DNA of 64,000 bases, taken from contig NZ_PDJH01000001.1 in assembly GCF_002564025.1 (NCBI RefSeq), positions 682,001 to 746,000 on the forward strand. The letters are read 5' to 3'. Below the pieces are notes generated by a model. That model was not told where the DNA came from and did no database searches. It worked only from the letters and a program-made list of their open reading frames with translations. How positions within the stretch are numbered: the stretch's first letter is position 1; every line of letters starts with the position of its first letter. The DNA comes from Flavimobilis soli. Lineage in GTDB: Bacteria; Actinomycetota; Actinomycetes; Actinomycetales; Cellulomonadaceae. Shown here one piece after another: positions 17,919 to 27,580 of the stretch. Made by a program: the position numbers and the translations under genes.

Positions 17919-18946
17919 GGCTGCTCCTGCCCGCGGGTCGCACCCGCACGGTCCGGCACGGTAGTGCCGGAAGTCCTGGCAGCGAGGTCCTCGAGCGTGC
18001 CGAGCACCGCGAGTGGCTGAAGCTTCTCGCCGGCGACCTCGGTCACGGCCACGAGGGACCCGTCCGGGGCGACCGCCGCGACGGGGGCGCCCTCCTCCTC
18101 GCCCTGGCGGGCGATCCGGCGGCCGTGCAGCAGCTCGACGACCTCGACGTCGGTCAGCTCGCGCGAGGCCATGATCGCTCGCGCGGCGCGCGCGAGCGGC
18201 AGCACGGGAAGAGCCTCGTCGCGCTCCTGCGCGGCGACCACGAGCTCGTCGACCGTGGGGGCGTCCTCGACGGCGTAGCCGCCGACCCGCGTGCGGCGGA
18301 GCATCGTCAGGTGCCCTCCGACCCCCAGGTCGGTCCCGAGGTCGCGCGCGAGCGCGCGCACGTACGTCCCGGACGAGCACGCGACGACGACGTCGACGTC
18401 GAGCACCGAGCGGCCGTCCACGTCGACGCGGCGCAGCTCGAGCACGTCGAAGCGCGCAACCGTCACGGGACGGGCGTCGAGCTCGACGGTCTCCCCCGAC
18501 CGGGCGAGCGCGTACGCGCGCTTGCCGTCGACCTTGATCGCCGAGACCGTGCTCGGAACCTGCAGGATGTCGCCCGTGAGCCGCGCGACGCCGTCGCGCA
18601 CCGCGTCCTCGGTCACGCTCGACGCGTCGACCACCGCGACCTGGTCGCCCTGCGCGTCGTCCGTCGTCGTCGTCTCACCGAGGCGGATCGTCGCGCGGTA
18701 CTCCTTGTCGGCGCCGACGACGTACGTCAGCAGGCGCGTCGCCCGTCCGATGCCGATCACGAGGGCTCCGGTCGCCATCGGGTCGAGCGTGCCGGCGTGC
18801 CCGACCTTGCGGGTGCGGGCGAGATAGCGGACCTTGGCGACGACGTCGTGGCTCGTCCAGCCGAAGGGCTTGTCGACGACGAGGATGCCGTCGGGCGCGG
18901 GGGGCCAGGTCCGGGTGTCCGGACGGCGCTGAGGGCTGGGGGTCAC
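17915..18946 (-). CDS. truB: tRNA pseudouridine(55) synthase
   Basis: Makes pseudouridine 55 in the T-loop of tRNAs. The catalytic Asp is in HAGTLDPMATGAL near residue 54, after KPFGWTSHDVV. A PUA-like C-terminal region follows. I chose the GTG at 18946 (343 residues); a TTG nine bases further upstream (18955) is an alternative, and neither has a strong ribosome-binding site. A large hairpin separates it from rbfA, so it may have its own promoter. ribF overlaps its stop codon. Confidence 0.94.
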   Translation of the reverse strand: MTPSPQRRPDTRTWPPAPDGILVVDKPFGWTSHDVVAKVRYLARTRKVGHAGTLDPMATGALVIGIGRATRLLTYVVGADKEYRATIRLGETTTTDDAQGDQVAVVDASSVTEDAVRDGVARLTGDILQVPSTVSAIKVDGKRAYALARSGETVELDARPVTVARFDVLELRRVDVDGRSVLDVDVVVACSSGTYVRALARDLGTDLGVGGHLTMLRRTRVGGYAVEDAPTVDELVVAAQERDEALPVLPLARAARAIMASRELTDVEVVELLHGRRIARQGEEEGAPVAAVAPDGSLVAVTEVAGEKLQPLAVLGTLEDLAARTSGTTVPDRAGATRGQEQP

Positions 18947-19010
18947 GGGTCTCAACGTTATCAGCGGCGCGGCCGGGCCGACGCCGCGGGCGGTCGGCGT
19001 CCGCAGGACG

Positions 19011-19075
19011 GTCGCGCACGCATGAGAGGGCCGGACCCGCCGTGCGGCAGGTCCGGCCCTCTCGTCGTGCGCGAC
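19011..19075 (-). terminator. Long bulged hairpin after rbfA
   Basis: Inner stem of 14 bp (19024-19037 with 19050-19063, GAGAGGGCCGGACC) plus an outer stem of 10 bp (19011-19020 with 19066-19075), joined by small bulges. It lies 9 nt after the rbfA stop codon and has no T-tract. Confidence 0.72.
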
Positions 19076-19083
19076 GTCGACGC

Positions 19084-19521
19084 TCAGGCGTCGTCGTCCT
19101 CGTCCCGCGGCTTCTTGTACGGGTCGGCGTCGCCGGCGAACTTGGCCTCGCGACGGATCTTCTCGAGCTCGGCGTCACGACGGCGCGCCTCGAGGAGCGC
19201 CGAGTCGAGCAGCGCCGCGGTCTCAGGGACGGCGTCGAGGATGAACTCGATGGCCGGCGTCAGACGGATGCCCGTCTGCTTGCCGACCTCGCTGCGGATG
19301 ATGCCCTTGGCGCTCTCGAGCGCCTTCGCGGTGTCCGCCTGCGCGTCCTCGTCACCGAGGACCGTGTAGAAGATCGAGGCGTTCTGCAGGTCGCCCGTCA
19401 CGCGGACGTCGGTGATCGTCACGAAACCGAGGCGCGGGTCCTTGATCCGCGTCTCGAGCATCTGCGCGACCACGACCTTGATCCGGTCAGCCACCTTGAG
19501 GGCCCGGGGGTGATCCACCAT
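19084..19521 (-). CDS. rbfA: Ribosome-binding factor A
   Basis: Binds the 30S subunit near helix 44 for late 16S rRNA maturation and cold adaptation. The 145-residue protein has the KH-like fold with the signature [20 protein letters not shown], then [13 protein letters not shown]. It has an acidic C-terminal tail ([10 protein letters not shown]). The ATG at 19521 follows infB by 87 nt; a strong hairpin between infB and rbfA and another after rbfA frame it on both sides. Confidence 0.95.
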   Translation of the reverse strand: MVDHPRALKVADRIKVVVAQMLETRIKDPRLGFVTITDVRVTGDLQNASIFYTVLGDEDAQADTAKALESAKGIIRSEVGKQTGIRLTPAIEFILDAVPETAALLDSALLEARRRDAELEKIRREAKFAGDADPYKKPRDEDDDA

Positions 19522-19559
19522 GTCGTCGCTCCTGTTCTGGTGGTGCTGTCTGGGATGGG

Positions 19560-19600
19560 ACGCCGGGAGGGCCGGACCGTCGGTCCGACCCTCCCGGCGT
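19560..19600 (-). terminator. Hairpin between infB and rbfA
   Basis: A near-perfect 19-bp stem with one mismatch (outer 19560-19571 with 19589-19600, inner 19573-19578 with 19582-19587) and a 3-nt loop lies 8 nt after the infB stop codon. It may be a partial terminator within the operon. Confidence 0.68.
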
Positions 19601-19608
19601 CACGTGCG

Positions 19609-22377
19609 TCAGGAGCGCGGCTTCTCGCGCATCTCCCACGTCTCGATGACGTCCTCGACCTGCAGGTCGTTGAACGACCCGAGACCGATACCGCACTCGA
19701 AGCCCTCGCGGACCTCGGTCGCGTCGTCCTTGAACCGCTTGAGCGACTCGATCGTGAGGTTGTCCCCCACGACGACGCCGTCGCGCAGCACGCGAGCCTT
19801 CGCGTTGCGGCGGATGAGACCCGACCGGACGATCGAGCCCGCGATGTTGCCGAACTTGGAGGACCGGAAGATCTCGCGGATCTCGGCGGTACCGAGCTGG
19901 ACCTCCTCGTACTCCGGCTTCAGCATGCCCTTCATGGCAGCCTCGACATCGTCGATCGCCTGGTAGATGACCGAGTAGAACTTGATCTCCACACCCTCGC
20001 GGTCCGCCATGTCGGCGACGCGCTCGGCGGTCTTGACGTTGAAGCCGATGATGACGGCGTTGTCGACCGTCGCGAGGTTGACGTCGTTCTGCGTGATCGC
20101 ACCGACACCGCGGTGGATGACGCGCAGCTGGACCTCGTCGCCCACGTCGATCTTGAGCAGCGAGTCCTCGAGCGCCTCGACGGCACCGGAGACGTCACCC
20201 TTGATGACGAGGTTGAGCGTCTCGACCTTGCCCTGCTCGAGAGCCTGCGTGAAGTCCTCGAGGCTGATGCGCTTGCGGCGCTTCGCGAGCGTCGCGGCGC
20301 GCTCGGCGGCCTCACGCTTCTCGGCGATCTGGCGAGCCGTGCGGTCGTCCGGGGCGACGAGGAACGAGTCGCCTGCACGCGGCACGGACGTCAGACCGAG
20401 GACCTGGACCGGACGCGCCGGACCAGCAGCCTCGACGGCGTTGCCGTGCTCGTCGAACATCGCACGCACACGGCCGTGGGCCGTGCCCGCGACGATCGAG
20501 TCGCCCACGTGGAGCGTTCCCTGCTGGACGAGCACCGTCGCGACCGCACCGCGGCCCTTGTCGAGGTTCGCCTCGATCGCGACGCCGCGGGCGTCCTTGT
20601 TCGGGTTCGCACGCAGGTCGAGCGCCGCGTCCGCCGTGAGGAGGACCGCGCCGAGCAGCTCGTCGATGTTGAGGTTCTGACGCGCGGAGACGTCGACGAA
20701 CATCGTGTCGCCGCCGTACTCCTCGGCCACCAGGTTGTACTCGGTGAGCTGCTGACGGATCTTCGCCGGGTTCGCCGACTCCTTGTCGATCTTGTTGACC
20801 GCGACGACGATCGGCACACCGGCGGCCTGGGCGTGGTTGAGCGCCTCGACCGTCTGCGGCATCACGCCGTCGTCGGCCGCGACCACGAGGATCGCGATGT
20901 CGGTGACCTCGGCGCCACGGGCACGCATGGCGGTGAACGCCTCGTGACCCGGGGTGTCGATGAACGTGAGGGCACGCTCGACACCCTCGTGCATGTGGCG
21001 CACCTGGTACGCACCGATGTGCTGGGTGATGCCGCCGGCCTCGCCGGAGACGACGTCGGTACGGCGGATCGCGTCGAGGAGGCGCGTCTTTCCGTGGTCG
21101 ACGTGACCCATGACGGTCACGACCGGCGGACGGGCCTGGAGGTCCTCGTCGGACTCCTCCGCGAGCTCGCCCTCGAGGTCGATGTCGAAGGACCCGAGCA
21201 GCTCGCGGTCCTCCTCCTCCGCCGAGACCATCTCGATGACGTAGCCGAGCTCGGCGCCGAGGGTCGCGAACGTGTCCTCGTCGAGCGACTGCGTCGCGGT
21301 CGCCATCTCACCGAGGTGGAACAGCACCGTGACGAGCGACGCGGGGTTCGCGTCGATCTTGTCGGCGAAGTCGTTCAGCGACGAGCCGTGGCGCAGACGG
21401 ATGACCGTGCTGCCGTTGCCACGAGGCACCTGCACGCCGCCGAGCGACGGCGCCTGCATCTGCTCGAACTCCTGGCGCTTCGCCCGCTTCGACTTGCGCC
21501 CGCGGACCGGGCGCCCTCCAGCACGACCGAACGCACCCTGGGTGCTTCCGCGACCAGCGCCTCCGCGGCCGCCGCCACCACCGGGACGACCGGCGAAACC
21601 GCCGCCACCACCGGGAGCGCCGCCCGGCGCGCCGGGACGGCTGAAGCCGCCGCGGCCGCCGCCGCCACCGCCCGGACGGCCACCGGCACCACCAGGTGCG
21701 GGGCGGCCGACGGACGTGCGGCCGGGCATCATGCCCGGGTTAGGACGGGGACCGCCCGGACGCGGGGCGCCGGGACGAGGTGCGCCCGGACGCGGGGCGC
21801 CGGGACGGGGACCGCCCGAGCGCTCGCCGGACGGCGCCGCCTGGGCGTCGGGGCGGGCGCCGGCACGCGGCATGCCCTGGCTCGGGGCGAACGGGTTGTT
21901 GCCCGGGCGGGGACCGCTCGAGCGCGGCATGCCCTGGCTCGGGGCGAACGGGTTGTTGCCCGGGCGGGGACCGCTCGCGGACGGGGCCTGCCGGGGGGCA
22001 GGGGTCGGAGCAGCAGGCTTCGCGCTCGGCGCCGCGGGGGCGGGAGCGGCCGGGGCCTTGGCTGCGGGAGCCTTCGGGGCCGGGGCGTCCTCGGCCGCCG
22101 GGGCCGGTGCCGGCTTCGCGTCTGCGGCAGGCTCGGCGGCCTTCTCTGCGGGGGCGGCCGGGCGCGCAGGCGCCTTGGGGGCACGAGCGGGCTTGGCGGC
22201 CGGCGCGGGTGCGTCGGCGGCTGCCGGGAAGGCGTCGCGGAGCTTCCGGACGACCGGCGGCTCGATGGTCGACGACGCCGACCGGACGAACTCACCGAGC
22301 TCGCCCAGCTTGCTCATGATGGTCTTGCTCTCCACACCGAGCTCCTTGGCGAGCTCGTACACGCGGATCTTTGCCAC
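19609..22377 (-). CDS. infB: Translation initiation factor IF-2
   Basis: GTPase that places initiator tRNA on the 30S subunit. The 922-residue protein has an N-terminal IF-2N helix ([19 protein letters not shown]), then a long disordered Ala/Pro linker passing into a Gly/Arg/Pro-rich linker (about 60-290), then the G domain with [12 protein letters not shown] near 425, NKID near 530, and beta-barrel domains. The GTG start at 22377 has AGGAGAG upstream; the longer reading to 22398 is not needed. The linker contains a perfect 54-bp direct repeat. It lies between ylxR and rbfA in the conserved rimP-nusA-ylxR-infB operon. Confidence 0.97.
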   Translation of the reverse strand: MAKIRVYELAKELGVESKTIMSKLGELGEFVRSASSTIEPPVVRKLRDAFPAAADAPAPAAKPARAPKAPARPAAPAEKAAEPAADAKPAPAPAAEDAPAPKAPAAKAPAAPAPAAPSAKPAAPTPAPRQAPSASGPRPGNNPFAPSQGMPRSSGPRPGNNPFAPSQGMPRAGARPDAQAAPSGERSGGPRPGAPRPGAPRPGAPRPGGPRPNPGMMPGRTSVGRPAPGGAGGRPGGGGGGRGGFSRPGAPGGAPGGGGGFAGRPGGGGGRGGAGRGSTQGAFGRAGGRPVRGRKSKRAKRQEFEQMQAPSLGGVQVPRGNGSTVIRLRHGSSLNDFADKIDANPASLVTVLFHLGEMATATQSLDEDTFATLGAELGYVIEMVSAEEEDRELLGSFDIDLEGELAEESDEDLQARPPVVTVMGHVDHGKTRLLDAIRRTDVVSGEAGGITQHIGAYQVRHMHEGVERALTFIDTPGHEAFTAMRARGAEVTDIAILVVAADDGVMPQTVEALNHAQAAGVPIVVAVNKIDKESANPAKIRQQLTEYNLVAEEYGGDTMFVDVSARQNLNIDELLGAVLLTADAALDLRANPNKDARGVAIEANLDKGRGAVATVLVQQGTLHVGDSIVAGTAHGRVRAMFDEHGNAVEAAGPARPVQVLGLTSVPRAGDSFLVAPDDRTARQIAEKREAAERAATLAKRRKRISLEDFTQALEQGKVETLNLVIKGDVSGAVEALEDSLLKIDVGDEVQLRVIHRGVGAITQNDVNLATVDNAVIIGFNVKTAERVADMADREGVEIKFYSVIYQAIDDVEAAMKGMLKPEYEEVQLGTAEIREIFRSSKFGNIAGSIVRSGLIRRNAKARVLRDGVVVGDNLTIESLKRFKDDATEVREGFECGIGLGSFNDLQVEDVIETWEMREKPRS
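21867..21977. repeat. Perfect 54-bp direct repeat inside infB
   Basis: Positions 21867-21920 and 21924-21977 are identical, giving a 57-bp period and a 19-residue peptide repeat containing [12 protein letters not shown] in the IF-2 linker. Neighbouring 15-bp units encoding GAPRP lie just below 21815. In-frame repeats of this type can expand or contract without breaking the protein. Confidence 0.85.
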
Positions 22378-22448
22378 ATCTCTCCTGTCCAGGCCCATCC
22401 CCGGACAGGGAGGGACCGATCTATTTCTGGGGGCTCATCGCTGAGTAC

Positions 22449-22898
22449 TCATCGGGTGCCCATCGGCGTCTGACCCGCTTTCCTTGGTGACTGTCCAGAC
22501 TCGTGACGCCCGGCAGCAGGGAGCTGCCCGTCGCGTCCTTCGTGCTCTTTCATCCAGCTGCGCACCGCCGTGAGATCGGCTGGGCCGTCGAGGCGGAGCG
22601 CTCGTGCAGGTGCTCGCCGTCGTTCTGCGAGCTCCAGGCAACGTGGCTCCGGGTGGATCCACGCGCCGCGACCGGCGAGGCGCTTCCGCTCGTCGACGAC
22701 GACCGGGACCGCCCCGTGCCCGGGACCCGGCTCGGCCGGACCGGTGCGCTGACGCACCAACCTGACCAGCTCGGCACGCTTCCCGGTGCCACGGCAACCG
22801 ACGCACGTCCGGACGGGTCCGGGGGCATGGTCCTGCCCGGTCTGCGACCCGTCACGGTCATAGAGGGAGGGCACGGCAGGCCCGGTGTGCGTCTGCAC
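22449..22898 (-). CDS. YlxR-family RNA-binding protein (DUF448)
   Basis: Small nucleic-acid binding protein found between nusA and infB; in other bacteria it is linked to RNase P or transcription control (family knowledge). The family core is clear: RTCVGCRGTGKRAELVRLV, GRGAWIHPEPRCLE, and ARALRL. With the GTG at 22898 the protein has 149 residues and a C-terminal tail of about 35 residues beyond the core (KEHEGRDGQLPAAGRHE). The start is uncertain: no strong ribosome-binding site is visible, and a second GTG at 22874 is possible. It begins 10 nt after the nusA stop. Confidence 0.88.
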   Translation of the reverse strand: MQTHTGPAVPSLYDRDGSQTGQDHAPGPVRTCVGCRGTGKRAELVRLVRQRTGPAEPGPGHGAVPVVVDERKRLAGRGAWIHPEPRCLELAERRRAPARALRLDGPADLTAVRSWMKEHEGRDGQLPAAGRHESGQSPRKAGQTPMGTR

Positions 22899-22908
22899 GC
22901 GGTCCAGT

Positions 22909-23949
22909 CTAGCGCCCCTGTCCAGTCTCGGGCGCAGGCACACCGTCGCCACCGCCGTCAGAACGGATGTCGATCCGCCATCCGGTGAGCTTCGCGGCGA
23001 GGCGAGCGTTCTGGCCCTCCTTGCCGATCGCGAGCGACAGCTGGAAGTCCGGGACGACGACACGCGCTGAACGGGTGGCCTCGTCGACGATCTCGACGGA
23101 GGACACGCGCGACGGCGACAGGGCGTTCGCGACGAACTTCGCGGGGTCCTCGTGGAAGTCGACGATGTCGATCTTCTCGCCGTGGAGCTCGGCCATGACG
23201 GCGCGCACGCGCTGACCCATCGGGCCGATGCAGGCACCCTTGGCGTTGACGCCCGGGACGGTCGCGCGGACGGCCATCTTCGTGCGGTGACCTGCCTCAC
23301 GTGCGAGGGCCACGATCTCGACGGTGCCGTCGGCGACCTCGGGGACCTCCATCTCGAAGAGACGTCGCACGAGGTTGGGGTGCGTGCGGCTCAGCGTGAT
23401 CTGCGGGCCCTTGAGGCCGCGCGCGACCTCGAGGACGTACGAGCGCAGACGCTCGCCGTGGACGTACTTCTCGGTCGGGACCTGCTCGTGCGCCGGGAGG
23501 ACCGCCTCGGTGCCGCCGACGTCGACGAGGACGGTCCGCGGGTCGCGGCCCTGCTGGATGATGCCGCCGAGCAGCTCACCCTCCTTGTCGCGGAAGTTGC
23601 CGAGCACCTGGTCGTCCTCGGCGTCGCGCAGGCGCTGCACGATGACCTGGCGCGCGGTCGCGGTCGCGATGCGGCCGAAGCCCGCGGGCGTGTGGTCGAA
23701 CTCGGGGCCGAGCTCGCGCAGGGTGCGGGTCGTGCCGTCCTCCTGCTCGACCTCGGTGACGATCTCCTCGCGGGCGAGGACGGTGACGTGCCCGGACTTG
23801 CGGTCCACGACGACGCGGGCGTTGTGGTACGCGTCGGGGGTGCGCAGGTACGCGGAGTGCAGCGCCTGCTCGATGGCCTCGATCAGCAGGTCCAGCGGAA
23901 GCTCGCGCTCGTGCTCGAGCATCCGCAGCGCGGTCATGTCGATGTCCAT
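22909..23949 (-). CDS. nusA: Transcription termination/antitermination factor NusA
   Basis: RNA polymerase pausing and antitermination factor. The 346-residue protein has an N-terminal polymerase-binding domain ([17 protein letters not shown]), an S1 domain, and two KH domains ([17 protein letters not shown] and [18 protein letters not shown]). The C-terminal acidic repeats of E. coli NusA are absent, as is usual in actinobacteria. It starts one base after the rimP stop codon region and is followed by ylxR. Confidence 0.96.
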   Translation of the reverse strand: MDIDMTALRMLEHERELPLDLLIEAIEQALHSAYLRTPDAYHNARVVVDRKSGHVTVLAREEIVTEVEQEDGTTRTLRELGPEFDHTPAGFGRIATATARQVIVQRLRDAEDDQVLGNFRDKEGELLGGIIQQGRDPRTVLVDVGGTEAVLPAHEQVPTEKYVHGERLRSYVLEVARGLKGPQITLSRTHPNLVRRLFEMEVPEVADGTVEIVALAREAGHRTKMAVRATVPGVNAKGACIGPMGQRVRAVMAELHGEKIDIVDFHEDPAKFVANALSPSRVSSVEIVDEATRSARVVVPDFQLSLAIGKEGQNARLAAKLTGWRIDIRSDGGGDGVPAPETGQGR

Positions 23950-23950
23950 G

Positions 23951-24466
23951 TCAGGCCTCCTCGTCCTCGGGTCCGAGATCGACCTCGTCGATCCGCTTCA
24001 TCTCGACCTCGATGCGCCCGCGCCGCACGGTCGCGAGGGGCACGCGCACCTCGTCACCCTCGACGTCGAGGACGACGTCGTCGCCGTCGACGTCCGTGAC
24101 ACGGCCGACGACCGGCTGGCCCTCGGTGCGCTCGATCCGCACGAGACGCGTGCGCGCACGACGGAAGTGACGCTGCTCGGTGAGGGGTCGCGACGTACCG
24201 GGGCTCGAGACCTCCAGCTGGTAGGCACGCGGGAACAGGTCGGACGCGTCGAGCGCGTCCGAGACGGCGCGGGAGACCTCAGCGACACGCTCGAGGTCGA
24301 CGCTCCCCACCTCGTCCTCCTCGAGGTCCACGGTCACGCGGACGACGGCGCGCTGCGCCGGGCCCACGATCGTGACGTCCTCGAGGAACAGCCCGCTCGC
24401 ACGCACGACCGGGGCGATCACGCTCGCCACCGCTGTCGGCGTCGGTGTCTCGGCCTCTGGTGCCAT
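23951..24466 (-). CDS. rimP: Ribosome maturation factor RimP
   Basis: Needed for 30S subunit maturation. The 171-residue protein has the two-domain fold with [35 protein letters not shown], and a C-terminal Sm-like barrel ending in an acidic tail. Two ATGs compete: 24472 directly abuts the AGGAG ribosome-binding site (zero spacing), while 24466 has the proper 6-nt spacing, so I take 24466 (MAPEAETP). It is the first gene of the rimP-nusA-ylxR-infB operon, with a good -10 element about 77 nt upstream. Confidence 0.94.
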   Translation of the reverse strand: MAPEAETPTPTAVASVIAPVVRASGLFLEDVTIVGPAQRAVVRVTVDLEEDEVGSVDLERVAEVSRAVSDALDASDLFPRAYQLEVSSPGTSRPLTEQRHFRRARTRLVRIERTEGQPVVGRVTDVDGDDVVLDVEGDEVRVPLATVRRGRIEVEMKRIDEVDLGPEDEEA

Positions 24467-24542
24467 GTTCATCTCCTGTCGGATCCAGGCGCACATCTGC
24501 ACCTGGTGACGACCGGTGTGTACTTGTACGCGCAGCACGCAC

Positions 24543-24548
24543 AGCCTA
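24543..24548 (-). promoter_or_regulatory. Candidate -10 element of the rimP-nusA-infB operon
   Basis: TAGGCT on the minus strand lies in the 150-nt divergent gap upstream of rimP. It predicts a leader of about 70 nt ending in the AGGAG ribosome-binding site. The -35 region is not clear. Confidence 0.5.
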
Positions 24549-24616
24549 TCTGCCCAGCAGGGGTGCGGCATGCCGTGCCCGGGTGACGCTCGTCGCGCGT
24601 GGCATGATCGGCAGCG

Positions 24617-25717
24617 ATGGAACAGCACCAGCTCCTGCCCTCCGCGTCGCGGCCGGCCCTCCCGCGCGCCGCCGCGACGCTCCCGGGACGCGTGCGTCGC
24701 GGGCTGACGGCCGGCCGGCTCCGCCGCCTCGCGGCCGCCGCCGCCGTGGTGGCCGTGCTCACGGGCTGCGGGGTGCGCATGGAGACGCCCTCCCCCACCC
24801 AGCCCGTCCCCGACGCGGTCGAGGCCGCCCGTCGCGCCGCCGTGCAGGACGTCGTCGACGTCGAGGCCCAGGCCCGCGCGACGATCGCGGCCCTGCCAGC
24901 CGACGCGAAGGGTGACGAGAAGCGCGCGGTCGAGCGGAAGCGCGACAACCTGCAGGCGATCCTCGACGACTCGACCGCGCACCTCGCCGCGCTCGGCGGC
25001 CAGTACGTCTCCGGGCTGCTCGACGCCGACGGCGTCCCGCTCCCCGCCGAGCCCACGCCGGCCGACGCCGAGCCGGGCAGCCAGCAGACCGTCGACCGTC
25101 TCGTGCAGTCCTACGCGCGCGCCCGTGGCGCGCTCGCGACCCAGGAGGACGACGCCGTCGCGAGGCTCATGGCGTCCGTCGCCGTCGCACAGCTCACGCG
25201 CGCCCAGACGCTCGCCGCCGCGGGCGGCGACACGCTCCCGGAGACCGACGCACCGGCGTCGGCGCAGGTGCCTGACGCGCTCCCGGAAGGCGTCGACGTC
25301 GACGCGGACCTGCTTCCGCTCATCGCGGCGGAGGATGCAGCTGGTTACGCGTACGAGGTGCTCTCCGCCCGCGTGACCGAGGCCGAGCGGGTCGCCGCCC
25401 GCACGCGCGCCGCCCAGCACCGTGCACGCGCCGAGGCGTGGGCCCGCCTCGCGGAGGTCGACGGCACGGCCCAGGACCCGCGCGAGGTCGCCTACGCGTT
25501 GCCCGACGGGGTTCTCGCGGACCCGGTCGACACCTCAGGCCTGCACGCTCTCGAGACGGGCCTCGCGACGAGCTACGCGACGCTCGTCGCCGAGGTCGCC
25601 CCCGAGCTGCGCACCGCGATGCTCGACCTGCTCACGGACAGCTACGGTGCAGCCCTCACGTGGGGCGCCACGCCGGTCGCCTTCCCGGGCCTGCCCGAGC
25701 GCGCGTCCGAGGGCTGA
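24617..25717 (+). CDS. Lipoprotein with DUF4439 ferritin-like domain
   Basis: Predicted membrane-anchored lipoprotein of unknown function. The 366-residue protein has a basic N-region, a hydrophobic stretch (LRRLAAAAAVVAV) and the lipobox LTGC with the modified cysteine at residue 51. The rest is Ala/Glu-rich and helical. The last 140 residues (EDAAGYAYEVLSARV, then ALETGLATSYATLV and AMLDLLTDSYGAALTWG) match the layout of the DUF4439 ferritin-like four-helix domain. The ATG at 24617 diverges from rimP. CATGAT 8 nt before the start may be a -10 of a leaderless message. An internal GTG at residue 26 would still keep the signal. Confidence 0.82.
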   Translation: MEQHQLLPSASRPALPRAAATLPGRVRRGLTAGRLRRLAAAAAVVAVLTGCGVRMETPSPTQPVPDAVEAARRAAVQDVVDVEAQARATIAALPADAKGDEKRAVERKRDNLQAILDDSTAHLAALGGQYVSGLLDADGVPLPAEPTPADAEPGSQQTVDRLVQSYARARGALATQEDDAVARLMASVAVAQLTRAQTLAAAGGDTLPETDAPASAQVPDALPEGVDVDADLLPLIAAEDAAGYAYEVLSARVTEAERVAARTRAAQHRARAEAWARLAEVDGTAQDPREVAYALPDGVLADPVDTSGLHALETGLATSYATLVAEVAPELRTAMLDLLTDSYGAALTWGATPVAFPGLPERASEG

Positions 25718-25742
25718 CGCGCCGGCCAGCGCGACCGGCGTC
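25716..25742 (+). terminator. Hairpin after the DUF4439 lipoprotein gene
   Basis: An 8-bp stem with a 2-nt bulge (GACG-CCGG pairing with CCGG-CGTC) overlaps the stop codon. It is modest in strength and lacks a T-tract. Confidence 0.42.
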
Positions 25743-25790
25743 GAGCCAGCACCACCGCCGCGCCTGTGCCGTCACCGCCGAAGGTCTCGG

Positions 25791-25796
25791 TAGCGT
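25791..25796 (+). promoter_or_regulatory. -10 element of the ABC exporter genes, apparent leaderless start
   Basis: TAGCGT matches TAnnnT and ends 6 nt before the ATG at 25803 (GACGCC between). There is no ribosome-binding site. The -35 region is weak. Confidence 0.42.
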
Positions 25797-25802
25797 GACG
25801 CC

Positions 25803-26732
25803 ATGACCGCAGCAGCACCGCCCGTGATCGAGGCGCACGCACTCAGACGCACCTTCGGGGAGGTCGTCGCCGTCGACGGGATCGACCTGACCATCCGCCG
25901 GGGCGAGGTCGTCGCCGTCCTCGGCCCGAACGGCGCGGGGAAGACGACCACGATCGAGATGCTCCTCGGACTGCGCCGCCCGACGTCGGGCACGGTGCGC
26001 GTCCTCGGGGCCGACCCCGAGTCCGCGTCGGTCCGCGCTCGCGTGGGCGCGATGCTCCAGGACACCGACGCGCCGGGCTCGCTCACGGTCGCCGAGATGA
26101 TCACGCTCGTCGGCACCTACTACCCCGTGCACCTGCCGACGCCGTTCGTCCTCGAGCGCGCGGACCTCGTCGAGCACGCAGGCAAGCGCGTCAACCAGCT
26201 GTCGGGCGGGCAGCGGCAGCGGCTCTCGTTCGCGCTGGCGATCGTCGGGGACCCGGACATCCTGTACCTCGACGAGCCGACCGCGGCGCTGGACGTCGTC
26301 GCGCGGCAGCGCTTCTGGTCCTACGTCCGCACGTTCGCCGACCTCGGCCGCACGATCGTGTTCTCGACGCACGACATGAGCGAGGCGGACGAGGCCGACC
26401 GCGTCGTCCTGATCGACCGCGGCCGCGTGATCGCGGACGCGAGCCCCGCCGAGCTCAAGCGCCTCGTCGCGGCGACGACCGTCGCGCTGCGCACCGACGC
26501 TGCGCCCGAGGCGCTGCACGCGCTCCCGGGCGTCCGCAGCGCGAGCGTCGCGGAGCCCGACGCAGACGGGCTGCGTCCCGCTGTGCTCAACGTGAGCGAC
26601 GCCGTCGCGCCGCTGCGCGCTCTCCTCGCGTCCGACGCGACCGTCGTCGACCTCCTCGTGACCGAGGCGAGCCTGACGACGGCGTTCCTCCACCTCACCA
26701 GCCAGCCCGAGCAGCCGGAGGCCACCGCATGA
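25803..26732 (+). CDS. ABC transporter ATP-binding protein (ABC-2 exporter type)
   Basis: ATPase subunit that powers the membrane protein encoded next. The 309-residue protein has Walker A GPNGAGKTT near residue 42, the ABC signature LSGGQRQRL near 135, Walker B ILYLDEPTAALD, and the switch His in STHDM. A C-terminal extension of about 85 residues resembles the regulatory tail of drug/antibiotic exporter ATPases. It overlaps the permease gene by 4 nt (ATGA). The cargo is unknown; a drug, lipid or peptide exporter are all possible. Confidence 0.92.
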   Translation: MTAAAPPVIEAHALRRTFGEVVAVDGIDLTIRRGEVVAVLGPNGAGKTTTIEMLLGLRRPTSGTVRVLGADPESASVRARVGAMLQDTDAPGSLTVAEMITLVGTYYPVHLPTPFVLERADLVEHAGKRVNQLSGGQRQRLSFALAIVGDPDILYLDEPTAALDVVARQRFWSYVRTFADLGRTIVFSTHDMSEADEADRVVLIDRGRVIADASPAELKRLVAATTVALRTDAAPEALHALPGVRSASVAEPDADGLRPAVLNVSDAVAPLRALLASDATVVDLLVTEASLTTAFLHLTSQPEQPEATA

Positions 26733-27574
26733 GCACCGACCAGGACCTCGCCCGCGTCCCGAGCCCCGAGGCGCTGCCGAGCGGCGGACGCCTGCGCCGG
26801 CTCGCCGCCCAGGTCACGTCCGAGGTGACCCGCTACCGGCGCCTGCCGGAGTACTTCATCGGCGTCGTCGTGCTGCCCGTCATCCTGTTCGCGATGTTCG
26901 GCCTGCCCAACGCCGGCACGACCCTGCCGGGCGGGACGACGGTCGTCGCGCTGCTGTTCGTGTCGTTCTCCTGCTACGGCGTCGTGTCGCAGTCGTTGTT
27001 CTCGTTCGGCGCGGAGCTCGCTGCCGAGCGCGAGGCCGGGTGGCTGCGGCGGCTGCGCGCGACACCGATGCCGATGAGCGTCTACTTCGCGGGAAAGCTC
27101 GCCGTGAACCTCGTGTTCACCCTCCTCATCGCGGTCGCGACCGCGCTGCTCGCGAGCCTCGCGGGCGACGCGGACTTCGATCCCGCGCGGCTCGCAGCGA
27201 CCGTCGGGGTGCTCCTCCTCGGCACGGTCGTGTTCTCGCCGATGGGCGCGGCGATCGCCTACTGGGCGCGCCCGCGCGCGGCCTCGACGATCGTCAACCT
27301 GGTCTTCCTGCCGCTGTCGTTCCTGTCGGGCTTCTTCTTCCCGCCGAGCCAGCTCCCGGACGTCCTCCAGGGCGTCGCGCCCTGGCTGCCGACCTTCCAC
27401 TTCGGTCAGCTCGCGTGGCGAGCGATGGCCCCCGCCGACGACGTGCGCCGCTTCGGCGCCGAGCTGTCCGGGAGCACGTGGCTGCACGTCGCGGTCGTGC
27501 TCGTGTGGGGGCTGGTCTGCACGGCCGTCACCGTGCAGGGCTACCGGCGCGAGCTGCAGCGCGAGCGTTCGTGA
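26729..27574 (+). CDS. ABC-2 type transporter permease
   Basis: Membrane subunit of the exporter. The 281-residue protein has about six hydrophobic segments (YFIGVVVLPVILFAMFG; VVALLFVSFSCYGVV; LVFTLLIAVATALLASL; VLLLGTVVFSPMGAAI; FLPLSFLSGFFFP; HVAVVLVWGLVCTAV). The segment LPLSFLSGFFFPPSQLP near residue 192 is typical of ABC-2 permeases. It is translationally coupled to the ATPase gene. A strong hairpin follows 6 nt after the stop codon. No regulator gene lies nearby. Confidence 0.9.
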   Translation: MSTDQDLARVPSPEALPSGGRLRRLAAQVTSEVTRYRRLPEYFIGVVVLPVILFAMFGLPNAGTTLPGGTTVVALLFVSFSCYGVVSQSLFSFGAELAAEREAGWLRRLRATPMPMSVYFAGKLAVNLVFTLLIAVATALLASLAGDADFDPARLAATVGVLLLGTVVFSPMGAAIAYWARPRAASTIVNLVFLPLSFLSGFFFPPSQLPDVLQGVAPWLPTFHFGQLAWRAMAPADDVRRFGAELSGSTWLHVAVVLVWGLVCTAVTVQGYRRELQRERS

Positions 27575-27580
27575 GACGAC

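Noticed and set aside
14620..22473. Long plus-strand open frames opposite the amidase, ribF, truB, rbfA and infB
   Set aside because: Antisense artefacts of high GC content; the minus-strand products are all recognised.
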